DNA from: TMP-86 sp039807285
GTDB taxonomy: Bacteria; Pseudomonadota; Gammaproteobacteria; Steroidobacterales; Steroidobacteraceae
Length of the DNA: 64,000 nucleotides
Direction of reading: 5' to 3'
Assembly: GCA_044226785.1 (NCBI GenBank)
Contig: JBGAGK010000005.1
Location: 100,275 to 164,274, forward strand
Under the pieces are notes generated by a model, which was not told where the DNA came from, ran no database searches, and saw only the letters and a program-made list of their open reading frames with translations. Positions 44,732-53,600 of the stretch are shown piece after piece. The first letter of the stretch is position 1, and each line of letters opens with the position of its first letter. A program made the translations under genes and the position numbers.

Positions 44732-45979
44732 TCAACCCCCGCTGTCGTCGCGGGAACCCAGGATCGCGGCGCTGGGCATGGAATCCTTGCGTCCGGCCAG
44801 CTGCGCTATGCGCGTACCCGCCGGAGGATTGGCGTAGAAATAGTCCCGCAGACCCTGCTGGATGGCCGAAGCCAGGCGATCCTGGTATTCGCGACTGCGC
44901 AGCCGTCGCTCCTCACCCGGATTGGAGATGTAGGCGGTCTCCACGAGCATGGAAGGAATGTCCGGACTCTTGAGCACCACGAAGCGCGCCTGCTGCACCT
45001 CCCGCTTGCGGATTTCCCCGATCGCGTCGAGGCGGTGCAGGATGCTGGAGGCCGCGGCCTGGCTGGCGGTGAGTGCCGCCGTCTGGGACAGGTCCAGCAG
45101 GACCGACGCGAGAACATCATCCTTGTTGTCCAGCGCGACTCCTCCCATCAGGTCCGCCGCGTTTTCCCGCTCTGCCAGCCAGCGAGCCGCTTCGTCCGTG
45201 GCACCCCGCTGGGACAGGATGTAGACCGAGGAACCGGTGATCGCCCGGTTGCGGATCGAATCGGCGTGAATGCTGACGAACAGGTCCGCCTGCTGCCTGC
45301 GCGCCCGCCCCATGCGATCGCGCAAGGGAATGAAGTAGTCGCCGTCCCGGATCAGCACCGCCCGCATGCCGTTTTCGCCATTGACCTGCTGCGCCAGCAC
45401 ACGGGCGATCGCCAGCACGACATCCTTCTCATGCGTTCCGTTCATGCCCGTGGCACCCGGATCGGTGCCACCATGGCCGGCGTCTATGGCGATGGTCAGG
45501 TTGCGTGCCGGCGGCGGTGCATGCTCGATGCGCACCGCCTTCGCCGGTGCGGCGGGACCCGCGGGCGCTGGAGCAGATCCGTTCACACCCGCACTCAGCG
45601 GCGCGGCGGATTCGCGCCACTCGATCACCAGCTGGGCCGCGGTTCCCCGCGTGGAGTCCCTGAAAAAACTGCGGGCGCGGACATGGCGGCCCAGGTCGAC
45701 CACCACCCGCAGACCGTCCTTGCCGCGCGCCGCGGCGCGAACCGATTTCACCGACCCTTCCGCTCCCAGAGCCCTGAATCGCGCGAGACGTGCCCGGGTG
45801 TGATCCAGATCGATGACCAGACGATCAGGGTTCGACAGCGTCGAAAGGCGGTGCGACGTCCTGCCCGACAGATCGAGCACCACGCGTTGCTTGCCGGCAT
45901 CCGACAGGATGCGCGCATCCCGCACCTCGACAGCATGCGCACTCGCAGTCAGCAGCAACAGCGCAAGGACACGGAACAT
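44732..45979 (-). CDS. amiB: N-acetylmuramoyl-L-alanine amidase (AmiB/AmiC type)
   Basis: Periplasmic zinc amidase for daughter-cell separation. 415 aa. Signal peptide MFRVLALLLLTASAHA, AMIN domain (about 17-125), then Amidase_3: zinc ligand in IAIDAGHGGTDPGATG, DLFVSIHADS, and LVETAYISNPGEE with the catalytic Glu. There is no C-terminal LysM domain, so it resembles AmiC in architecture although it sits in the amiB position (tsaE-amiB-mutL). Confidence 0.94.
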   Translation of the reverse strand: MFRVLALLLLTASAHAVEVRDARILSDAGKQRVVLDLSGRTSHRLSTLSNPDRLVIDLDHTRARLARFRALGAEGSVKSVRAAARGKDGLRVVVDLGRHVRARSFFRDSTRGTAAQLVIEWRESAAPLSAGVNGSAPAPAGPAAPAKAVRIEHAPPPARNLTIAIDAGHGGTDPGATGMNGTHEKDVVLAIARVLAQQVNGENGMRAVLIRDGDYFIPLRDRMGRARRQQADLFVSIHADSIRNRAITGSSVYILSQRGATDEAARWLAERENAADLMGGVALDNKDDVLASVLLDLSQTAALTASQAAASSILHRLDAIGEIRKREVQQARFVVLKSPDIPSMLVETAYISNPGEERRLRSREYQDRLASAIQQGLRDYFYANPPAGTRIAQLAGRKDSMPSAAILGSRDDSGG

Positions 45980-46054
45980 GGCGGGAATTTAACGTAACCA
46001 CAGGCGTAATTTCAAGTCAGAATCAACACATAGCCGCGTTATCTAGAGTGGATG

Positions 46055-46531
46055 TCATCGAAGGGCATCCACCAGCGCACGCCCCGGACCGGACTGTCCG
46101 GCCAGCAGCGCCTGCCGGCCCGCACCCCTGTATTCCAGCTGCAGGGAAAGATCTGCGGGCGGGGTGAACCCACCGCCCCGCTGCGGCCACTCGATCAGCA
46201 GGACGTGCCGGGGCATCAGATATTCGCTCAGCGCCAGGGCGTCAACCTCCTGCTCGTCGTTCACGCGATACAGGTCCACATGCACCACGCACAGATCAGC
46301 CGTCTCATGGGTCTCGACCAGTGTATAGGTGGGGCTGCGGATGGTTTCCGTGATGCCCAGCCGGCGCGCGAAACCACGCACCAGCGTCGTCTTGCCTGCG
46401 CCCAGATCGCCCTGCAAATGGATGACCAGCGGTCGCTGCGACAGATCCGGAAGCGCGCCTGCGAGCAATTCGCCCAGACGCTGCGTCTGCACCTCATCAG
46501 GCAGGGTCAGCGCGAGGGTGGGTTCACGCAT
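46055..46531 (-). CDS. tsaE: TsaE, t6A biosynthesis ATPase
   Basis: Helps TsaBCD form N6-threonylcarbamoyladenosine at tRNA A37. 158 aa. Walker A GDLGAGKTTLVRGF, SPTYTLVE and HVDLYR are family motifs. Start overlaps the 3' end of nnr by 25 bp. 75 bp separate it from amiB; nothing else recognisable is in that gap. Confidence 0.95.
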   Translation of the reverse strand: MREPTLALTLPDEVQTQRLGELLAGALPDLSQRPLVIHLQGDLGAGKTTLVRGFARRLGITETIRSPTYTLVETHETADLCVVHVDLYRVNDEQEVDALALSEYLMPRHVLLIEWPQRGGGFTPPADLSLQLEYRGAGRQALLAGQSGPGRALVDALR

Positions 46532-48003
46532 CCGCGAAGCTCAGCCAGCAGATCCGAGGCCAGCAGGCCGCGCGTCCGGGTGCCGGATGCGCGATCGCCG
46601 GCCATCGCATGCACGAGCACGCCGAGCCGGGCCGAAAGCCACAGGTCCCCCAGTTGCCCAAGGAGTCCCGCGATGATGCCGGTGAGCACATCGCCCATGC
46701 CGGGTGCAGCCATGCCCGGATTTCCCGCCTGGCAGAGCTGGATCTGCCACTGACCATCCTGCGATGTCACCACCAGTGAGCCAGCGCCCTTCAGCACCAT
46801 CGCGCCGCCATAGCGTTGCACCAGCCGGCTGGCCGCTCCCATCCGGTCGGCCTGCACCTCGCCCGTGGCCACACCGAGCAGACGGCCGGCTTCTCCAGGG
46901 TGTGGCGTGAGGATCCAGGAACTCCGGTTCTCGGGCTGGGCCGCCAGCAGGTTCAGTGCGTCCGCATCCACCACCATGGGCTTGCCCGATGCCATGGCGC
47001 AGGACCACAGGCTCCGCGCCCAGGCCGACTGCCCCAGACCGGGACCCACCGCGATGACATCCGAGCGGCCCAGCAGCGGCATGAGCTCTGCCGCATCGGC
47101 AACGCCGTGCACCATGAGCTCGGGGCGCCCGGCGGCGATCTGCCCGGCATGTTCGCAGGCCGTGACCACACTCACCAGCCCCGCGCCGACCCGCAGCGCC
47201 GCCTCTCCACACAATCGCACCGCACCCGGCATGCCAGGTCCGCCGCCGATGACCAGCACATGTCCGAACTGTCCCTTGTTCGCACCCCGCGGACGAGGTG
47301 TGAAAGAATCGGTCACCAGCGAGGGCCGCAGGACGTCGAGGAATGGCGCGCCCAGATCATCCGGCCAGGAAGGCACACCCAGATCCGCCAGGACCAGCTC
47401 GCCGGTGCAGTCCGGTCCAGCGCCCAGCCACAGTCCCGGCTTGTGGGCGATGAAGGTCACCGTACATTGCGCACGCACGCAGGTGTTCGCGATCTGACCG
47501 GTCTGCGCGGACAGTCCGGTCGGTATATCCAGTGCCAGGACCCGACATCGTCCGGCATTGACCGCCTCGACCGCATCGAGAAACGCTCCACGCAGCGCGC
47601 CGGTCGAACCCGTGCCGAGCATGGCATCCACCACCACGGCAGCGCCGGCCTTCAGCGCATCGGCCCAGCCCATGGTCCGGCCGCCCGCGGCCTGCCAGTC
47701 GGCAAACGCCCTGGCCGCATCGGCCTTGAGCGCCGCCGGATCGACCAGCGCGCCGGCGATGACCTCCAGCCCCTCGCTGCGGGCCAGACGCGCCAGCACA
47801 TATCCATCTCCCCCATTGTTGCCGCCTCCGCACAGCACGCACACCGAGCGCGCCGCGGGCCAGCGCTCGCGCAGTTCACGCAGACCCGCCACGGCCGCTC
47901 GCTGCATGAGCTCGTAACCGGGGATGCGCAGCGTTTCGATGGCATGGACATCGACCGCGCGCACCTGCTCGACGGACCACAGGGCCTGGGGGTCGGGGCG
48001 CAT
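46507..48003 (-). CDS. nnr: Nnr, bifunctional NAD(P)H-hydrate epimerase/dehydratase
   Basis: Repairs damaged NADHX/NADPHX. 498 aa from ATG 48003 (MRPDPQALWSVEQVRAVD). The N-terminal YjeF domain (1-215) has VLCGGGNNGGDGYVLARL and the epimerase DAMLGTGSTGALRG. The C-terminal ribokinase-like dehydratase (about 230-495) has VIGGGPGMPGAVRLCGEAALR, VGPGLGQ, LTPHPGEAGRLL and MGDVLTGIIAG. A longer open frame to 48165 overlaps divergent queG and is rejected. Confidence 0.96.
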   Translation of the reverse strand: MRPDPQALWSVEQVRAVDVHAIETLRIPGYELMQRAAVAGLRELRERWPAARSVCVLCGGGNNGGDGYVLARLARSEGLEVIAGALVDPAALKADAARAFADWQAAGGRTMGWADALKAGAAVVVDAMLGTGSTGALRGAFLDAVEAVNAGRCRVLALDIPTGLSAQTGQIANTCVRAQCTVTFIAHKPGLWLGAGPDCTGELVLADLGVPSWPDDLGAPFLDVLRPSLVTDSFTPRPRGANKGQFGHVLVIGGGPGMPGAVRLCGEAALRVGAGLVSVVTACEHAGQIAAGRPELMVHGVADAAELMPLLGRSDVIAVGPGLGQSAWARSLWSCAMASGKPMVVDADALNLLAAQPENRSSWILTPHPGEAGRLLGVATGEVQADRMGAASRLVQRYGGAMVLKGAGSLVVTSQDGQWQIQLCQAGNPGMAAPGMGDVLTGIIAGLLGQLGDLWLSARLGVLVHAMAGDRASGTRTRGLLASDLLAELRGCVNPPSR

Positions 48004-48011
48004 CGGCTGAT

Positions 48012-48017
48012 TATACT
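48012..48017 (+). promoter_or_regulatory. -10-like box just before queG
   Basis: TATACT ends 6 bp before the queG ATG at 48024. If used, transcription would begin at or next to the ATG, giving a nearly leaderless mRNA. No matching -35 is visible at 16-18 bp. The ATG at 48042 is an alternative start. Confidence 0.25.
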
Positions 48018-48023
48018 GGCGCC

Positions 48024-49121
48024 ATGAATCCCGATGACGCCATGAACCCCGAAACGCTGCTGAGGAAGATTCAGGCCTGGGGCCGCGAGCTGGGATTCGA
48101 CGCGCTCGGGGTGGCGCGCATCGACCTGTCGCAGGACGAAGCGCATTTCCTGGACTGGCTGGCACAGGGGTTTCACGGCGAGATGGACTACATGCAGCGG
48201 CATGGGACCCGTCGCAGCCGCCCCGCGGAGCTGATCCCCGGCACGGTGAGCTGCATCAGCGCCCGCATGGACTACTGGCCGGGCAATGCCGCGCCGGCCA
48301 GGAGCGTCCTCGATGATCCGCGACTGGCCTATGTTTCCCGCTACGCCCTGGGCCGTGACTATCACAAGCTGCTGCGGCAGCGCCTGCAGCGACTGTGCGA
48401 ACGCATCCAGGCCGCCGTGGGCCCGTTCGGACACCGTGTCTTCACCGACAGTGCTCCGGTGCTCGAGAAGGCGCTGGCCCGCCATGCAGGGCTCGGCTGG
48501 ATCGGCAAGCACACCAACCTGATTGCCAGGGATGCCGGATCGTATTTCTTCCTCGGCGAGATCTATGTGGATCTGGAACTGCCGATCCCGGATACCGCCA
48601 GCGCCCACTGCGGCAGTTGCGAGGCCTGCCTGCCGTCCTGCCCCACCGGCGCCATCGTGGCCCCGTGGCGGCTGGATGCACGCCGTTGCATCTCCTACCT
48701 GACCATCGAACTCAAAGGCGCCATCCCCGTGGAGCTGCGCCCGATGATGGGCAACCGGATCTTCGGTTGTGATGACTGTCAGCTGGTGTGTCCCTGGAAC
48801 AAATTTGCGAAGGTCACGCGCATGCCGGATTTTTCCGTGCGGCATGGACTGGATCAGGCCCGGCTCTGCGAACTGTTTTCGTGGACCGAGGACGAGTTCC
48901 AGGCCCGCACCGCCGGCAGCCCCATCCACCGCATCGGCCATGAGCGCTGGCTGCGCAACATCGCGGTGGCACTGGGGAATGCGCCGCGTGAGGATGCCGT
49001 GCTCGTAGCGCTGCGCTCACGCGCCGACCACCCCTCAGAACTCGTACGCGAGCACGTGCGCTGGGCGCTGGAGCGCCACGGGATCAGTTGCCCGCCAGCA
49101 GGCTCCGTCCCGGCGGATTGA
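48024..49121 (+). CDS. queG: QueG, epoxyqueuosine reductase
   Basis: Last step of queuosine synthesis in tRNA; uses cobalamin and two [4Fe-4S] clusters. 365 aa. It has LGFDALGVARIDLSQDE, DSAPVLEKALARHAGLGWIGKHTN, cluster cysteines in CGSCEACLPSCPTGAI and CDDCQLVCPWN, and C-terminal HEAT-like repeats. Divergent from nnr with 20 bp between. Its last 38 bp overlap the deoxynucleoside kinase 3' end. Confidence 0.96.
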   Translation: MNPDDAMNPETLLRKIQAWGRELGFDALGVARIDLSQDEAHFLDWLAQGFHGEMDYMQRHGTRRSRPAELIPGTVSCISARMDYWPGNAAPARSVLDDPRLAYVSRYALGRDYHKLLRQRLQRLCERIQAAVGPFGHRVFTDSAPVLEKALARHAGLGWIGKHTNLIARDAGSYFFLGEIYVDLELPIPDTASAHCGSCEACLPSCPTGAIVAPWRLDARRCISYLTIELKGAIPVELRPMMGNRIFGCDDCQLVCPWNKFAKVTRMPDFSVRHGLDQARLCELFSWTEDEFQARTAGSPIHRIGHERWLRNIAVALGNAPREDAVLVALRSRADHPSELVREHVRWALERHGISCPPAGSVPAD

Positions 49122-49749
49122 AAAAATGCCGGCCGCGGCGCGGCTTCAGGATTTCCTGGAGCAGCACCTGGTAGTCCTCGTCGCTGTTGACCGGATCGAT
49201 GGCCGCTGCGTTGACGATCAGCAGCGGCGCGCCATCGTAATCGTGGAAAAAGCGCGCATAGGCCTGCATGACCTTTTCCAGGTATCCACGCTCCAGGTAC
49301 TGCTCATGACGGATGCCGCGCCGGGCGATGCGCTCCATCAACACATCGAGCGGTGCCTGCAGGTACACCACCAGGTCGGGTCTGGGTGCATCCACCACCA
49401 CGCGACCATAGACCTTTTCGTACAGCCCATACTCGGCCTCATCCAGCGTGACGCGAGCGAACAGCTGATCCTTCTCGAGAAGGTAGTCGGCCACGCGCAC
49501 GGATTCGAACAGGTCCTGCTGCCTGACCTCCTCGAGCTGCCGCGCCCTCTGGAACAGGAAGAACAGCTGCGCCTGGAAGGCGGCCGCTCTGGGATTCCTG
49601 TAGAAGCGCTCCAGGAACGGATTCTGGTCAGCCTGCTCGAGCACCAGCTGCGCCGACAGCGTCTCACCCAGTCGACGCGCGAGGCTGGTTTTGCCCACGC
49701 CGATCGGGCCTTCGATCACGATGAAGCGATGGGGAGAAGCGCTGGTCAC
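49084..49749 (-). CDS. Deoxynucleoside kinase (dGK/dAK family)
   Basis: 221 aa from GTG 49749 (MTSASPHRFIVIEGPIGVGKTS). P-loop GPIGVGKT, then ADQNPFLERFYRNPRAAAFQAQLFFLFQR, DYLLEKDQLFA, YLQAPLDVLMERIARRG and HDYDGAPLLIVNA. This is the deoxyadenosine/deoxyguanosine kinase group of the thymidylate kinase superfamily, often found next to folK in proteobacteria. The GTG overlaps the folK stop. Substrate preference is inferred. Confidence 0.88.
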   Translation of the reverse strand: MTSASPHRFIVIEGPIGVGKTSLARRLGETLSAQLVLEQADQNPFLERFYRNPRAAAFQAQLFFLFQRARQLEEVRQQDLFESVRVADYLLEKDQLFARVTLDEAEYGLYEKVYGRVVVDAPRPDLVVYLQAPLDVLMERIARRGIRHEQYLERGYLEKVMQAYARFFHDYDGAPLLIVNAAAIDPVNSDEDYQVLLQEILKPRRGRHFFNPPGRSLLAGN

Positions 49750-50258
49750 GTCGACGTCCGTTCCTGCTGCAAGCACTGGATTCCCTGCGGGCTGACACGC
49801 GCAGCCAGCTCCCGTACCCGGCCAAGGCCGGGCAGCAAGAGCTCGGGCGCGATATCCATCAAAGGATACAGCACGAAATTCCGTCCGGACACGCCCCGGT
49901 GCGGCACGCACAGGTCAGGTTCGTCGATGAGGGGGCCTGTGATCCAGATCAGGTCCAGATCGATGATGCGCGGACCCCAGCGCTCGCCTTTCACCCGGCC
50001 CATGTCCCGCTCGATGCCCTGCAAATTCCCGAACAGTTCACGCGCAGCAAGCTCCGTCAGCAAGCCGGCGGCCGCGTTGACGAAAGACGGTTGATCAGGA
50101 ATGCCCATCGGCGCCGTGGCATACAGCGCGGATCGCCGGATCAGCCGCGAACCCTTCAGCTCCTGCAGCAGGTCGAAGGCACGCCGCACCTGTGCAATCG
50201 GGTCATGGAGATTCGAACCGAGGGCGACGTAGGCCGGCCGCCAATGCCGGGGCTTCAT
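49746..50258 (-). CDS. folK: FolK, HPPK (folate pathway pyrophosphokinase)
   Basis: Transfers pyrophosphate from ATP to 6-hydroxymethyl-7,8-dihydropterin. 170 aa from ATG 50258. YVALGSNLHDP, PDQPSFVNAA, GRVKGERWGPRIIDLDLI and PHRGVSGRNFVLYPL are diagnostic. The start overlaps the pcnB stop (ATGA). folB and folP are not nearby. Confidence 0.96.
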   Translation of the reverse strand: MKPRHWRPAYVALGSNLHDPIAQVRRAFDLLQELKGSRLIRRSALYATAPMGIPDQPSFVNAAAGLLTELAARELFGNLQGIERDMGRVKGERWGPRIIDLDLIWITGPLIDEPDLCVPHRGVSGRNFVLYPLMDIAPELLLPGLGRVRELAARVSPQGIQCLQQERTST

Positions 50259-51664
50259 TCCGCAGGAGCGGCCGGCCGGGGTCGCCGGCGCCGGCGCCGC
50301 CGGGTCGAACGACTCGCCTCGCCTTCCGGTCCCGGCTGGCCCGACGGCACAGCCACCAGCTTCAACCGCTCTTCCTGCGGCAGGGTCTGTATCCGGGTCC
50401 ACCACTGCGCAAGCTCGGGGTCGGCCACCCCGCACTCGGCCCGCAGCAGCAGGAAATCAAACGCCGCGCGGAAGCGCGGATGCTGCAGCAGGCTCAGGGA
50501 CTTGGCGCCGCTGCGGCGATTGAAACGTGGCTGCAGCATCAGCAGCTCCCGCATCGGCATGCCAAAGCGCTTCGGGATGGATACCCGCGACTGCTGGCGC
50601 TTGAGCACGGCCTCGCAGGCGGCGAACAGCGTGGCGGTATCCGGTGAAGAACCCGCCTGACGCTCATTCATGTCGCGAAGCACCGCGCCCCAGAGCAGGA
50701 TCGCGAACAGGAACGTGGGCGTGACCGGTTTGTCCTCGCGCACGCGCGAGTCGGTGTTGGCCAGGCCCCGCACCAGCATCTCCTCTGCATAGGCGTAGGG
50801 CGGAAGTGCAAAGGCTTCGGCCGTGGCCGGGAACAGATGTTCGAACAACCCGTAGGCCTTCATCAGCTCATGGGCCCGCGCACCGTAACCGGACAGGAAC
50901 AGTTTCAGCGTTTCATCGAACAGCCGGGCTGCCGGAACCCCATCGAGCAGAAAGGCCAGCCGCCGGATCGGCTCCTCGGTGGCCGCATCGAGGGTGAAGT
51001 CCAGCTTGGCCGCGAATCGCACCGCGCGCAGCATGCGCACCGGATCTTCACGATAGCGCTGCTCGGGGTCACCGATCAGCCTGAGACGTTTCGCCCCGAT
51101 ATCGGCCACTCCGCCCACGTAGTCCCAGACGGAGAAGTCCTCGATGTTGTAATACAGCGCATTGGCCGCGAAATCACGCCGCCACACATCCTCGTCGACC
51201 GTGCCATACATGTTGTCGCGCAGGATCCGCCCACGCTCATCCACGGCCCGGTGCGGATTGTCCTCCGGCACGGCTTGCTGTGCGTCGTCCTCGCCTTCCG
51301 CGCCTTCCTCATCATCGTCCGCATCTTCGCGCTCCGGAGCAGCGGACGCACGAAACGTGGCAACCTCGATGATCTCCCGGCCGAAATGCACATGCGCCAG
51401 CCGGAAACGCCGGCCGATCAGCCGGCAGTTGCGGAACAGATGCCGCACCTCCTCGGGAAGCGCATTGGTGGCGACGTCGAAGTCCTTCGGAGATCGCCCC
51501 AGCAGCAGGTCACGCACGGCGCCGCCGACCAGAAAGGCCTGAAAGCCGGCCTCGTGCAGCCGGTACAGCACCTTGAGGGCGTTGGGCGAAATATTCGAGC
51601 GCGAGATGCAGTGCTCGTCGCGGGGAATGACGAGGGGCGCGCGGGTCGCGGCAGGGTCGTTCAA
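50255..51664 (-). CDS. pcnB: PcnB, poly(A) polymerase I
   Basis: Adds poly(A) tails that promote RNA decay. No ATG or GTG lies near the expected start; TTG at 51664 gives 469 aa and E. coli pcnB also uses a non-ATG start. Nucleotidyltransferase core: FLVGGAVRDLLLGRSPKDFDVATNA and RRDFAANALYYN. An acidic insert (about residues 110-137, DDDEEGAEGEDD) interrupts the core. The C-terminus is an Arg tract (RSTRRRRRRRPRP), as in other PcnB proteins. The 5' boundary remains uncertain. Confidence 0.92.
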   Translation of the reverse strand: MNDPAATRAPLVIPRDEHCISRSNISPNALKVLYRLHEAGFQAFLVGGAVRDLLLGRSPKDFDVATNALPEEVRHLFRNCRLIGRRFRLAHVHFGREIIEVATFRASAAPEREDADDDEEGAEGEDDAQQAVPEDNPHRAVDERGRILRDNMYGTVDEDVWRRDFAANALYYNIEDFSVWDYVGGVADIGAKRLRLIGDPEQRYREDPVRMLRAVRFAAKLDFTLDAATEEPIRRLAFLLDGVPAARLFDETLKLFLSGYGARAHELMKAYGLFEHLFPATAEAFALPPYAYAEEMLVRGLANTDSRVREDKPVTPTFLFAILLWGAVLRDMNERQAGSSPDTATLFAACEAVLKRQQSRVSIPKRFGMPMRELLMLQPRFNRRSGAKSLSLLQHPRFRAAFDFLLLRAECGVADPELAQWWTRIQTLPQEERLKLVAVPSGQPGPEGEASRSTRRRRRRRPRPAAPAE

Positions 51665-51741
51665 AAAGCTCAGGTTCCACTGGGTTTTGGATGGATTGGT
51701 CCGTATACTACCAGCCCTTCGGCAAACCCGCCGCAAACGAC

Positions 51742-51817
51742 GCTCCCTTCGTCTAGAGGCCCAGGACATAGCCCTCTCAAGGCTAGTACACCGGTTCGAA
51801 TCCGGTAGGGAGCGCCA
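51742..51817 (+). tRNA. tRNA-Glu (anticodon CTC)
   Basis: 76 bases with encoded CCA. Acceptor GCTCCCT/AGGGAGC; anticodon stem TAGCC/GGCTA with loop CTCTCAA gives CTC; GGTTCGAATCC T arm. Divergent from pcnB. CTC-type tRNA-Glu is mainly found in high-G+C genomes. Confidence 0.95.
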
Positions 51818-51857
51818 TGAAATCCGCGGAATTGGGCCGGGCGCCCACCGCCTCGCC

Positions 51858-52784
51858 CTACACCTGGGATGTGCACCAGCTCTGGCGCGACTCGCGAGGC
51901 GAACTGCCGTAGGCCCGGCGGAAAGCGCGCGAGAAGTGCGCGCCATCCTTGAATCCGCAACTGAGCGCGACATCCAGCACGCGCGCCTCGCTCCGCTCCT
52001 CGTTGAGCAAGCGTCGGGCCCGCTCCAGGCGGCGGGACCAGATCAGCCCGGACGGCGTGCACCCGGCCGTCGAAGTGACGCGATACAGCTGGCGCACGGA
52101 CATCGCGAACTGCCGCGCCAGCACCGAAGGCGACAGTTCATCCCGATCGAGATTGGCGTCGATGAAATCCTCGATTCTCCACAGGTCCGGCAGGCGCGTG
52201 CCGCTGTCCCGATCCGAAGCCTGACGCCGGCCAACCGATGCGGCGAACAGCTGCGTGATCGCAGCAATCACGTCCACATCCACCAGGCTCGACGCATTGC
52301 GATGACAGGAAGTCATCAGATCGACGAGCAGGCGCGCGGCGCCGGATGACCCCGGAATCCTCCGCGCCAGGGGCACCCCGGCGCTGCCGAGCAGATGGCG
52401 GATCGGGGCTGCCGGAAGCGTCAGTGCAAGCTGGTGGAAGGCATCGGCGGTTTCGAATTCGGATGCGAACCGCGAATCGATGATGGTCAGATCCCCGGGC
52501 GAGAGCAGGGTCGCGGTGCCGCACTGACGCATCCAGGCACGGCCTTCACACTGCAGGATCAGATTGTAGGTTTCGGGGGCCGGTCTGCTGCTTTCAAGGT
52601 TGCGGCGCACGATGCAATGCGCGAGTTCCACCTCGACCAGGACTGCGGGTCCCAGGATTCTGCAGACGATACGGCCCCGAAAGATGGCCGGGTGGGTACA
52701 GTCCACCCGATAGTCTCCTCCCCAGGACTCCAGTTCACCATTGCAGGCACGCAACCCCTTCAAGCCCGTTGCAAGCGCATCCAT
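51858..52784 (-). CDS. AraC-family regulator (FeaR-like N-domain)
   Basis: 308 aa from ATG 52784, which has an AGGA site 5 bases upstream (GTG 52844 is the longer alternative). N-terminal part resembles the AraC-binding-like domain of FeaR-type regulators (ILQCEGRAWMRQCG..LLSPGDLTIID). C-terminal two-helix AraC domain: SPSVLARQFAMSVRQLYRV and LDVALSCGFKDGAHFSRAFRRAYGSSP. Faces a TetR gene across a 169-bp control region. FeaR relatives respond to amine catabolism, which suits the polyamine-type genes downstream; the target is inferred. Confidence 0.9.
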   Translation of the reverse strand: MDALATGLKGLRACNGELESWGGDYRVDCTHPAIFRGRIVCRILGPAVLVEVELAHCIVRRNLESSRPAPETYNLILQCEGRAWMRQCGTATLLSPGDLTIIDSRFASEFETADAFHQLALTLPAAPIRHLLGSAGVPLARRIPGSSGAARLLVDLMTSCHRNASSLVDVDVIAAITQLFAASVGRRQASDRDSGTRLPDLWRIEDFIDANLDRDELSPSVLARQFAMSVRQLYRVTSTAGCTPSGLIWSRRLERARRLLNEERSEARVLDVALSCGFKDGAHFSRAFRRAYGSSPRESRQSWCTSQV

Positions 52785-52859
52785 CGTGATCCTGCCCCCT
52801 CGGTCGATCAGTCGTACTGGTCCTGGTTGCCCCGCCCCACTCACGCTCCCCTGCGACCC

Positions 52860-52876
52860 GATTCCTGATTGGAATC
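52860..52876. promoter_or_regulatory. Inverted repeat in araC-tetR control region
   Basis: GATTCC-N5-GGAATC, 6-bp perfect arms, followed directly by an overlapping GGAA-N4-TTCC. A+T-rich DNA (52876-52905) follows. This is a likely operator for one of the two flanking regulators. Confidence 0.45.
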
Positions 52877-52915
52877 ATTTCCAGTATTATTTCGATAACT
52901 GCAGAACCCGTCAAC

Positions 52916-52945
52916 GGGTATGCGCCAACTGGGTATGCGCCAACT
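52916..52945 (+). repeat. Exact 15-bp tandem direct repeat before tetR
   Basis: GGGTATGCGCCAACT occurs twice head-to-tail, ending 8 bp before the tetR ATG. Such spacing (15 bp centre to centre) could bind two regulator units on nearly the same DNA face, or it could be a simple slippage duplication. Confidence 0.85.
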
Positions 52946-52953
52946 GCCACGTG

Positions 52954-53580
52954 ATGACCATGCTTCGTCAGCGCCGCTCCACCCCTCAGGCCCGGGGACT
53001 TCAGAATCGCCGCCGCATGCTGGAAGCCGCGCGCAAACTCCTTGAGACACATGATCTTCGCGACATTGCGCTCGCCGATGTAGCCGAGGCGGCAGGGGTG
53101 GCGACGAGTTCGGCGTATCATTTCTATGCCGACATGGAAGAGCTGCTCACTCACCTGCAGACCCTGATCCAGGGTGAACTGATCGACATCGTGCTAAGGC
53201 CCTTGCGCCAGCCCCTTGCGAGCTGGCAGGACGTGATCTCACGGCTCAACGGTCGCGGGGTCCGGTTCTACAATTCGGATGCCGCTGCCCGGCAGCTGCA
53301 GATCGGACCGCGCATACCGCCGGAACTCAAGATGCGGGACCGGCGGAGCGACGCAGCCATCGGATCCGCCTACGAGCAGCATGTCGGGCGTCATTTTGTC
53401 CTGCCCGCGCTGCCCCAGCGTTCACAGATCTTTTTCCGCGCTGTGGAAATCGCCGACCTGATGTTCTGCCTGTCGCTGATGGATGATTCTTCCATCACGG
53501 CCGAGATGCAGGCGGAAGCGGGCAGGGCCTGCATCGCATACCTCGGGACCTATCTGCCAGTCACCCTGCCCCGCCGCTGA
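52954..53580 (+). CDS. TetR-family transcriptional regulator
   Basis: 208 aa from ATG 52954. HTH at about residues 32-60 (DLRDIALADVAEAAGVATSSAYHFYADMEELL), then a helical ligand-binding domain without recognisable family assignment. The open frame continues upstream to 52741 but crosses the control region. It ends 20 bp from the 3' end of the amidohydrolase. Probably represses itself and/or the adjacent catabolic genes. Confidence 0.9.
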   Translation: MTMLRQRRSTPQARGLQNRRRMLEAARKLLETHDLRDIALADVAEAAGVATSSAYHFYADMEELLTHLQTLIQGELIDIVLRPLRQPLASWQDVISRLNGRGVRFYNSDAAARQLQIGPRIPPELKMRDRRSDAAIGSAYEQHVGRHFVLPALPQRSQIFFRAVEIADLMFCLSLMDDSSITAEMQAEAGRACIAYLGTYLPVTLPRR

Positions 53581-53600
53581 CCTCCAGCTGACCCGCCGGC

